Origin: Propionivibrio dicarboxylicus
GTDB lineage: Bacteria; Pseudomonadota; Gammaproteobacteria; Burkholderiales; Rhodocyclaceae
DNA length: 64,000 nucleotides
Direction: 5' to 3'
Assembly: GCF_900099695.1 (NCBI RefSeq)
Contig: NZ_FNCY01000004.1
Location: 1-64,000, forward strand
Part shown: positions 28,201 through 35,966 of the stretch, one piece after another
Position numbering within the stretch: position 1 is the first letter of the stretch
How the letters are laid out: each line of letters begins with the position of its first letter
Position numbers and translations under genes: made by a program
The notes under the pieces: model-generated
Seen by the model: the letters and a program-made list of their open reading frames with translations, nothing else
Told to the model about the DNA's origin: nothing
Database searches by the model: none

Positions 28201-28560
28201 TTTTTCGAGAAACGGCAGCAATTCGTGACGCAATTCCGGCGCGTAGGCGAACGGAAACGTGTCGGCGCCCGGCTCAAGAAAGAAATCGAAGGGATTGATC
28301 ACCGACAACTCGGCGACAAGATCGACTTCGACCTTGAACTCCCGCGTCTTCTCGGGGAAGACGAGACGGGCGAGGTAGTTCGACTGCGGGTCCTGCTGCC
28401 AGTTGATGAAATGCTGTTCGGGCGTCACCTTCAGCGCATAACTGAGGATCGGCGTGCGCGCATGCGGCGCAGGACGCAGGCGCACGACCTGCGGCGACAA
28501 GCCGACCAGACGATCGTAACGATAATGCGTGACGTGGTTGAGGGCGACGTGGATCGACAC
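25204..28560 (-). CDS. Large transglutaminase family protein with DUF2126 domain
   Basis: The 1118-residue protein has an N-terminal transglutaminase core (about 1-290; Cys in SGSCRDSAWLLV, His in DLHAWCEVY, Asp in GLDPTSGLF). The long C-terminal DUF2126 region includes DVRLTMGGEPTFISIDDPDG and FMLDGRHTGTGGGNHFVLG, which resembles a glutamine-synthetase/GCS-like catalytic core. The GTG at 28560 has GGAG upstream and begins the family homology; the open frame continues upstream without similarity. It is first in a three-gene operon with the fused amidoligase and second transglutaminase, consistent with making and trimming a peptide or conjugate. Confidence 0.93.
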   Translation of the reverse strand: MSIHVALNHVTHYRYDRLVGLSPQVVRLRPAPHARTPILSYALKVTPEQHFINWQQDPQSNYLARLVFPEKTREFKVEVDLVAELSVINPFDFFLEPGADTFPFAYAPELRHELLPFLEKLPATPLFQAFVDGIPRTPQASVDFLVSLNQRVQRAIGYVIRMEPGVQTPGETLVKASGSCRDSAWLLVQVLRHLGLAARFVSGYLIQLVPDVKSLDGPSGAERDFTDLHAWCEVYLPGAGWIGLDPTSGLFAGEGHIPIACSPEPSSAAPISGFSDACECEFSHTMSVERIAETPRVTKPYSDAQWAAIEGLGQRIDADLAAGDVRLTMGGEPTFISIDDPDGAEWNTEALGPTKRQRAADLFRRLREKYAPQGQGLAHFGQGKWYPGEQLPRWALNCFWRKDGEPIWKNDALIADETQDYGADADLAGRFLQGVAERLDLDGQYMFPAYEDAFYYLWRERRLPVNVDPFDARLDDPLERERLARVFTLGLDAVVGYVLPIARSFVRGRWQTGPWFLRTERCYLIPGDSPVGYRLPLDSQPWVARADYPYVNAPDPTQAVPPLRAYHEIRTTLDERALAEGALPLDIDGRGASGLFATAGAAAFERWPQQHESAAWITRTAMSAQARNGVLYVFMPPTSCLEDYLELVAAVEATAQALCAPVILEGYEPPRDARLEKFSVTPDPGVIEVNIQPCADWAELVERSTHLYEAARLSRLSTEKFMLDGRHTGTGGGNHFVLGAATPLDSPFLRRPDLLRSLISYWHNHPSLSYLFSGLFIGPTSQAPRIDEARNDAVYELEIAFRQLPPVGTEVPPWLIDRLLRHLLVDATGNTHRAEFCIDKLYSPDSASGRLGLLEMRAFEMPPHARMSLAQQLLLRALIARFWKTPYAPSRLVRWGTELHDRFMLPHFVQQDFNDVIFELNDAGYAFHPDWFAPHFEFRFPRHGGFAVQGMEIEVRHALEPWHVMGEEGAIGGTVRYVDSSVERVQVKAIGMASDRYVLTCNGVPVPLQATGSVGEFVAGVRYRAWQPASCLHPTIGVQAPLSFDLVDTWTRRSLGGCRYHVAHPGGRNFERYPVNAYEAEGRRLARFTVLGHTPGRIEAAEPVHNASFPFTLDLRRP

Positions 28561-29148
28561 GATGGGGCTCCGCGCATTGAGAACGAATGCATACGAGCAA
28601 GAGCCGGGCCAAGGACCGCCGAACCGGCCGCGAGCCCCCGTCGCCGCAGGTCGGCCACGCGAAAACGATTGCCCCCGCACCATGACCGTGCAGGCGCTTC
28701 GCCGGCACGCACCAAAGGGGGAGAGGCGCATCTCCACGCAAATCTGCAGCCCGTGCATCCCCGCGTGTCAGCGCGTGTCAGCTGTCCGGAAGAGCGTTCG
28801 CCACCGGCGCCGTCAGACCGGCCGTCTCGACGCGCATCGCGCCGACACCCCGGCGGCGTCCCGAAAACCGGCAGCGCATAAGACCCGTGTCATGTTTTAC
28901 ATTTTTTCCATTTTTGACAAAAACGCGACAAGCGCGCAAAAAGCACATTCACTTCAAATGACCATTCTTGCAATCAAGACAATTCCACCACTCCACATTG
29001 CAAATATTCGCCAAATAGTGTGACTTAGTTGGCACACATAAGCGGATAACTGATCAATACTGGATGAATTGGCGACGCACGCTCGGCCCCCCCTAATTGC
29101 CGATAATTCAGCCGTGCGTCGCCCTTTTTTTGTCTGCATAGAGCGGAA
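28561..29148. other. 588-bp intergenic region with AT-rich block and a plus-strand terminator-like hairpin
   Basis: The first half is GC-rich and presumably carries the minus-strand promoter of the DUF2126 operon. From about 28890 to 29065 it becomes strongly AT-rich and contains a TTGACA box (28914-28919), but no convincing reading frame. It ends in a long GC stem with a T tract at 29071-29130. This could be a small RNA gene or the leader of the hydrolase gene at 29149. Confidence 0.5.
29071..29130 (+). terminator. Intrinsic terminator or attenuator hairpin
   Basis: A perfect 11-bp stem, GGCGACGCACG (29071-29081) with CGTGCGTCGCC (29113-29123), encloses a 31-nt loop and is followed by C and seven T residues. 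It ends about 18 bp before the start of the patatin-like gene, so it either terminates a plus-strand transcript from the AT-rich block or attenuates that gene. Confidence 0.65.
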
Positions 29149-30717
29149 ATGAGACAAAAACATCACTCGAACACCGCTGTCCGTCACGCCGCATTTCACC
29201 CGGCAACACTCGTCGCGATCGCCGTACTCTCGAACGGGTGCGCTTCGGTCAATCTGGCCGACCGCGCTTACGATGCCGCATCCTTCCAGTTCGTCCGGCA
29301 AGCGAACGAACGCCCCCTGGACCCGGACCGCTATTTCGCCCACGAATACGCCTACATCAACACCCGGCGGGGCGACGCCACGATCGGCTCCCGCCCCTCG
29401 CATTTGCTCGGCCTGACGATGTCCGGCGGCGGCATCCGTTCAGCCGCGTTTCATCAGGGACTGCTCGCCGGACTGCATTCCGCCCGACCGCAAGCGCGTA
29501 CCTTGCTGGAACAGGTCGATTACATCTCGTCGGTCAGCGGCGGCAGCTGGGCCAACGGTTTTTACTGGAGCAACGGCGCCGATGACGATCATGTATTCCA
29601 CTGCCTCGACGCTTTCGCTGCCACGGGAACGTCGGCGCCCGGATGCACCGGCCCGCTCGCCGGCTTGCGCGACCGACAGGCGCTTCACTGGCTGCCGATC
29701 AACGAGGACGGCAAGATCGAGGAGCGCAAACTGATGTGGGAAGAAGACATCGTGGAATCGTATCTTGGCGACTGCAACTTCGTCTTCGGCGAAAGCGAAC
29801 TCAGCCGACTCCAGAGCGAATGCGCCAGAAAAAGCCTTCGACGTCCCTACCCGATCTTCAACTCGACGCATTCGGCGTCCGGCGAGGCCTCGAGCCGCGA
29901 ACAATTTCCGTTCGAGAGCACACCGGACCACCAGGGCACGCTGATCGACGACGAAGCCCCGGGCTTCTTCCTGCGTTCCGGGGACGCTCGTTTCCTGTGG
30001 CAGTACATCAATTGGCAACGTTCGATTTTCGGCGGAGAGAAAGACATTCCCGGATCGACCCTCTCCTTGATGCTGGCGCATTCTTCCGGCGTCGTCGGCG
30101 CCGGCGTCCCCTTCCTGCTGCAATATGACTTTCGCCTGCGCTTTCGCGAGGACAACGGGCGCCAGGCGGCCATCGAGGGCTTGCGCCCGGTTTATCACCT
30201 GACCGATGGCGGCAAATCGGACAATCTCGGGCTGCTGCCTTTGCTCGAACGCGGTGTCGAGACCATCGTCGTATCCCAGATCGGCAAGGAAAAGCGCCAC
30301 GCGACCGCCCGGGCGCAGGGCGATTTCGACGATCTGATTCTCGCCGCCCGTCAGGCCGAGAAGTTGCTGGGCTGCACCTTCCGCTCGGATTGGCATCGCA
30401 CGGGGCTGGCGCCAGTCATCAGCACCGGCTATCGCTGCCCGCATGCGCGGGGTCGGCTTGTCCTGATTCGCCCGACGCTCGAAAATGTCGCCGCCTTCAT
30501 GGCCCGACTGCAACGCAGCCATCCGGCACTCCATGAGGAAGTCGTGACGATCGATGCCGACACCGACGAGGACGATCGCTTCCCCGAAACGCCAACCTTC
30601 CGGATGCACTATCCGCCGGCCTTGATCCGCGCGTATTACCTGCTGGGACGCCACCTCGCCGAGACGGCCGTGGCTGACGCACTCCGCGAGCCGGAGATGG
30701 TCACACTCAAGCGCTAG
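29149..30717 (+). CDS. Patatin/cPLA2-like phospholipase, probably exported
   Basis: The 522-residue hydrolase shows an oxyanion loop in LTMSGGGIRSAAFHQGLL and a nucleophile Ser in ISSVSGGSWANGF (the cPLA2-type GxSGG elbow with Ser in place of the first Gly). The catalytic Asp is in HLTDGGKSDNLGL near residue 360. The N-terminus has a hydrophobic stretch ending LSNGCAS, which looks like a signal sequence with an imperfect lipobox. It probably cleaves acyl esters of phospholipids or lysophospholipids. It is monocistronic and preceded by the hairpin at 29071. Confidence 0.85.
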   Translation: MRQKHHSNTAVRHAAFHPATLVAIAVLSNGCASVNLADRAYDAASFQFVRQANERPLDPDRYFAHEYAYINTRRGDATIGSRPSHLLGLTMSGGGIRSAAFHQGLLAGLHSARPQARTLLEQVDYISSVSGGSWANGFYWSNGADDDHVFHCLDAFAATGTSAPGCTGPLAGLRDRQALHWLPINEDGKIEERKLMWEEDIVESYLGDCNFVFGESELSRLQSECARKSLRRPYPIFNSTHSASGEASSREQFPFESTPDHQGTLIDDEAPGFFLRSGDARFLWQYINWQRSIFGGEKDIPGSTLSLMLAHSSGVVGAGVPFLLQYDFRLRFREDNGRQAAIEGLRPVYHLTDGGKSDNLGLLPLLERGVETIVVSQIGKEKRHATARAQGDFDDLILAARQAEKLLGCTFRSDWHRTGLAPVISTGYRCPHARGRLVLIRPTLENVAAFMARLQRSHPALHEEVVTIDADTDEDDRFPETPTFRMHYPPALIRAYYLLGRHLAETAVADALREPEMVTLKR

Positions 30718-30847
30718 ATTGCGCGGCACCCGCGCCGGAGCGGCCGCAAGCCGCGCGGCAACGGACTGAAAGACGCCAGGCACTTCGCCCGCCACCGCCG
30801 CGCACGCCTCCTGTCGCACGCCTCGCGACTGGCATATTCATTGCATG

Positions 30848-30864
30848 CGTTATGTCGCGTAACG
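30848..30864 (+). promoter_or_regulatory. Probable ModE operator
   Basis: The 17-bp perfect inverted repeat CGTTATGTCGCGTAACG lies about 50 bp upstream of modE. It is followed closely by TAATAACGGTAT, which offers a further similar half-site. It resembles known ModE boxes, which contain CGTTAT/ATAACG halves. Autoregulation of the mod operon by molybdate-loaded ModE is the likely meaning. Confidence 0.6.
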
Positions 30865-30914
30865 TAATAACGGTATCATTCCCTTTCTTCTCCCCTTCTG
30901 GAGCGCTTGCCGAC

Positions 30915-32469
<1,555 letters not shown>

Positions 32470-32634
32470 GGCCAGACACCGGGATCGCAACGACGATGAA
32501 GACCGGCCTATGCACTTGCCATGTCGACGCCGCCGCCGCGGCGATCGACGTCGGAACACCGAACGGCGTCATCGGGCGACATGCTATCCTTCGTTGCCTG
32601 TCCTGCCGCCCGATGTCGCGGTAAGATTCGCGCC

Positions 32635-33303
32635 ATGCTGACCGCCGACCTCAACGCCATTGTCCTGACCCTGCAGCTCGCCGGGCTGAGCACGCTGCTT
32701 CTCCTGCTGCTGGCGACGCCGCTCGCCTGGTGGCTGGCGCGCACGCACAGTCCGTTCAAGGGCGTCATCGGCGCCACCGTGACGCTGCCACTGATCCTGC
32801 CGCCGACGGTGCTCGGCTTCTACCTGCTTGTCCTGCTCGGACCGAATGGTCCCGGCGGCTGGCTGACCGAATCGCTCGGGCTGGGTCTGCTGCCCTTCAC
32901 CTTTCCCGGTCTGGTCGTCGCCTCGATGATCTATTCTCTGCCCTTCGTCGTGCAGCCGCTGCAACAGGCGTTCGCGGCAATCGGACCGCGCCCGCTCGAA
33001 GCCGCCGCAACGCTGCGCGCGACGCCGCTCGACGCCTTCTTCAGCGTCGTCGTGCCGCTGGCCCGGCCCGGCTTTGTCACCGCCGCCATCCTCGGCTTCG
33101 CCCACACGATCGGTGAGTTCGGCGTCGTGCTGATGATCGGCGGCAATATTCCGGGCAAGACGCAGGTGCTGTCGATGGCCATCTACAACCACGTCGAGGC
33201 CATGGAATATGCCAATGCGCATACCCTGGCCGGCGGCATGCTCGCCTTCTCCTTCCTCATTCTGCTGCTTCTCAACCGCATGCAGCGGAGGCCGGACGCA
33301 TGA
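32635..33303 (+). CDS. modB: Molybdate ABC transporter permease ModB
   Basis: The 222-residue inner-membrane protein has about five hydrophobic helices and the EAA loop [25 protein letters not shown] that contacts ModC. The motif [21 protein letters not shown] is typical of ModB. I chose the ATG at 32635, which gives normal length; the frame is open for 38 more codons upstream without similarity. The modA-modB gap (165 bp) is longer than usual for this operon and shows no gene. The stop overlaps the modC start. Confidence 0.95.
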   Translation: MLTADLNAIVLTLQLAGLSTLLLLLLATPLAWWLARTHSPFKGVIGATVTLPLILPPTVLGFYLLVLLGPNGPGGWLTESLGLGLLPFTFPGLVVASMIYSLPFVVQPLQQAFAAIGPRPLEAAATLRATPLDAFFSVVVPLARPGFVTAAILGFAHTIGEFGVVLMIGGNIPGKTQVLSMAIYNHVEAMEYANAHTLAGGMLAFSFLILLLLNRMQRRPDA

Positions 33304-34376
33304 GCCTCGACATCCGCCTCCGACTCGACTATCCCGGCTTCGCGCTCGACCTCGATCTGGCGCTGCCCGGGCGTGGCGTGACAGCGCTGTTCGGCCACTC
33401 GGGCTCGGGCAAAACCACCTGTCTGCGCGCCATCGCCGGCCTCGAACCGGCCGTCCGTGGCCGCGTCGTCATCAACGGCAACTGCTGGCAGGATGATGCC
33501 CAAGGCATCTTCACGCCGACGCACCGACGTCCGCTCGGCTATGTTTTCCAGGACGCGGCGCTCTTCCCGCACCTGTCGGTGCGCGACAACCTCGACTACG
33601 GCCGGCGTCGCATCGCTGCCGGCGAACGGCAGATCGCAGCGGAAACCGTCATCGAACTGCTCGGCATCGGCGGCCTGCTCGACCGGCGTCCGGCCCGGCT
33701 CTCGGGCGGCGAAAAGAGCCGCGTCGCAATGGCGCGCGCGCTGCTGACGCGGCCGCGCCTGCTGCTCATGGACGAACCACTGGCGGCGCTCGACCACGAT
33801 CGCAAGCAGGAGATCCTGCCCTACCTCGAACGTCTGCACGACGAGCTCGAAATCCCGATTCTCTACGTCAGCCACGCACCCGACGAGGTCGCCCGTCTCG
33901 CCGACCATCTCGTCGTCATGGACGCCGGCAAGGCGCTGGCCGCCGGTCCGCTCGGCGAGACGCTGGCGCGCATCGACCTGCCGATCCGCCTCGGCGAGGA
34001 TACCGGCGTCGTCATCGACGCCGTCATCGACGCCCGCGACGAACCCTGGCTGCTCGCCCGCGCCGCCTTCCCCGGCGGCTTTCTCTGGGCGCGCGACGGC
34101 GGCCATGCGCTCGGCCAGCATGTGCGGGTACGCGTGCTCGCCCGTGACGTCAGCATTGCCCATGACGCGCCGACGCGCACCAGCATCCAGAACGCATTAC
34201 CGGCGACCGTCGTCGCCCTCGGCGACGACGCGCATCCGGCGCTGACGCTGGTACGCCTCGACGTCGGCCAAACCCCGCTGATCGCGCGCCTGACGCGCCG
34301 CTCGGCCCACCAGCTCGGGCTCTGCCCGGGCATGAACGTCTGGGCGCAGGTCAAGGCCGTCGCCCTGATCGGATAA
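33300..34376 (+). CDS. modC: Molybdate ABC transporter ATP-binding protein ModC
   Basis: The 358-residue ATPase has Walker A ([10 protein letters not shown], about residues 32-41), the signature [18 protein letters not shown], Walker B ([12 protein letters not shown]) and the switch His in [14 protein letters not shown]-terminal TOBE/Mop domain (about 292-357) may sense oxyanion. Its ATGA overlap with modB shows coupling. It powers molybdate import, which would serve molybdoenzymes and, if the strain fixes nitrogen, nitrogenase. Confidence 0.96.
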   Translation: MSLDIRLRLDYPGFALDLDLALPGRGVTALFGHSGSGKTTCLRAIAGLEPAVRGRVVINGNCWQDDAQGIFTPTHRRPLGYVFQDAALFPHLSVRDNLDYGRRRIAAGERQIAAETVIELLGIGGLLDRRPARLSGGEKSRVAMARALLTRPRLLLMDEPLAALDHDRKQEILPYLERLHDELEIPILYVSHAPDEVARLADHLVVMDAGKALAAGPLGETLARIDLPIRLGEDTGVVIDAVIDARDEPWLLARAAFPGGFLWARDGGHALGQHVRVRVLARDVSIAHDAPTRTSIQNALPATVVALGDDAHPALTLVRLDVGQTPLIARLTRRSAHQLGLCPGMNVWAQVKAVALIG

Positions 34377-34382
34377 ATAGCC

Positions 34383-34844
34383 ATGAATGCCACCATCGAC
34401 ACGGCGACGGACGAAGACCTCGAACCGATGGCCGACCTGCTCGCCGAACTCTTCACGCTCGAAAGCGATTTCCAGCCCGACCGCGACAAGCAACTCGCCG
34501 GACTGTACACGATCCTCGACAACCCGGCCGTCGGCCAGCTCTTCGTGCTGCGCATCGACGGACAGGTCGCCGGCATGGCCAACGCGCTATTTACCGTCAG
34601 CACCGCCGAAGGCTGCCGCGTCGTCCTGCTCGAAGACGTCGTCATTCACGCCACCTGGCGCGGACGCGGTTTCGGCCGTCGTATCGTCGAGCACGTGCTG
34701 GACTGGGCGGCGGCCGCCGGCCTGCCACGCATCACGCTGCTCGCCGACAAGGATAACCGCACGGCGCTCTCCTTCTACGAACACCTGGGCTTCGAATATT
34801 CGGCGATGCGCGTGCTGCGCAAAACCTTGCCGCGCGGCGCGTAA
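34383..34844 (+). CDS. GNAT-family N-acetyltransferase
   Basis: The 153-residue protein has the GNAT acetyl-CoA motif A (LLEDVVIHATWRGRGFGRRI, with the R/Q-x-x-G-x-G/A-like RGRGFG) and motif B (ITLLADKDNRTALSFYEHLGF). It starts 6 bp after modC, so it is probably cotranscribed, but nothing links its function to molybdate. The substrate is unknown. Confidence 0.9.
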   Translation: MNATIDTATDEDLEPMADLLAELFTLESDFQPDRDKQLAGLYTILDNPAVGQLFVLRIDGQVAGMANALFTVSTAEGCRVVLLEDVVIHATWRGRGFGRRIVEHVLDWAAAAGLPRITLLADKDNRTALSFYEHLGFEYSAMRVLRKTLPRGA

Positions 34845-35363
34845 GCCCTCTCAATCACCTTCCGGTGTGCAAAGCGCACACCCTTGATGGCTGCCTGGAA
34901 GACCCAGGAGACATTCCATTCACATATCCTGTGGTTCACCTGGCGCGTGCCCCTGAGCGTCGGCGCGCCCGCCCCGATGATCCGATCGAGCCGGTTGCTC
35001 GCGCACGAGGCATCCGATCGGGATTCTCCCGCGCGCCCCCTGCCGAACGCCTTCAGGAATTCATCCCGAAGACCGGGCATACCTTCATCGAACGGCGAGT
35101 GCCTGGCACTCGTCGATCCTGACCACGGCAACGAGATCATGACGCCGCCGATCTAACGCGCGGCTCCCGATCGCGTGCAAGACGGAACTGTTCCCGATCT
35201 CGCGTTACTGAAGCACCGTCATCCCGATGCGACAAGATAAAACATCTCAACCGCAGTCGCTGACACCCAAAAAATCGGCCAATTTTCGACCAAACCCGCA
35301 TCTCGCTGCCGCGGGAAAAAATCATGAAACGCTGTAATCACAACATTACCGGGGGAAAACATC
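34845..35363. other. 519-bp intergenic region before the AT-rich island
   Basis: Just after the acetyltransferase stop lies a 7-bp stem-loop, GGTGTGC and GCACACC (34864-34882), which may end the mod transcript although no T run follows. Between 34900 and 35150 several short frames overlap on both strands, none with a ribosome binding site or recognisable product. From about 35230 the sequence becomes AT-richer and contains the upstream region of the next gene. Confidence 0.45.
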
Positions 35364-35966
35364 ATGTGCAGACTGACCGACAAATACCTCCGAGCCGTCA
35401 ACAAGATCGGCCCGGAATATCTGGACAACTACATTGCCACGCGCACAGATAAAAAAACGCAATTTGTACCGGTGCAAACGCCTCCGCCACGCTGGTCGAG
35501 AGCCAAAGGCGCCATGACTGACGGCACCGGATCGCATCACGGCAGCCCCGCCACGGTGAACGCAACTCGCGACAGCTTTGTCTCCCAGTTCGTCACCGAC
35601 ATGAAAAATGACTTTGGCAAACAGCTTGCGCTCGAGTGCATCAATCGTCATCACACGGACCCCTCCAAACCGCTGAGCGCGCGCCAGGTCAAACAGATCA
35701 TCGAAGAAGCCCAAACAAGAACGAAGGAGAGTGCCAATATTCCCCCCCCCCTCCGGAAGAATCCCCCTACCCGACGAAGAATGACCAGGCCATTCAGGAC
35801 TTCTTCAATAGCGACGAATTCCGCGCCCTCATCACCGAACCGGACGGTTCGCCGATCATGCACCAACTCGGATCAAGCATTGGACCAAAGGAATTCATGC
35901 GACTCACCGCCGGCTATTTTGCTTGGGCTGGAGCGCTCGACCACCAGCCCACCGGGAAAGACATGA
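35364..35966 (+). CDS. N-terminal part of a frameshifted large protein (genuine coding up to the C10 tract)
   Basis: The ATG at 35364 has a strong GGGGGAAAA signal nine bases upstream. About 128 residues look like real coding sequence: MCRLTDKYLRAVNKIGPEYL, then FVSQFVTDMKNDFGKQLALE and PLSARQVKQIIEEAQ. At the C10 tract the reading passes into a Pro/Arg/Ser-rich tail (to 35966) that is the out-of-frame shadow of the gene that follows. Shifting frame at the tract joins this part to the 1027-codon frame starting at 35636. No signal peptide is visible. I do not recognise the N-terminal domain. Confidence 0.6.
   Translation: MCRLTDKYLRAVNKIGPEYLDNYIATRTDKKTQFVPVQTPPPRWSRAKGAMTDGTGSHHGSPATVNATRDSFVSQFVTDMKNDFGKQLALECINRHHTDPSKPLSARQVKQIIEEAQTRTKESANIPPPLRKNPPTRRRMTRPFRTSSIATNSAPSSPNRTVRRSCTNSDQALDQRNSCDSPPAILLGLERSTTSPPGKT

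Noticed and set aside
29028-29045. A TTGGCAC-like sigma-54 element upstream of the patatin-like gene
   Set aside because: The GG and GC elements are separated by 9 instead of 10 bases, which is inactive in known sigma-54 promoters.
32521-32634. A longer N-terminus for ModB starting at 32521
   Set aside because: The extra 38 residues are charged and Pro/Arg-rich, unlike ModB, and the start at 32635 gives the normal length.
34775-35140. A 121-codon minus-strand frame across the acetyltransferase end and the following spacer
   Set aside because: No ribosome binding site, overlaps the end of a real gene, and competing plus-strand frames are equally open; no family recognised.
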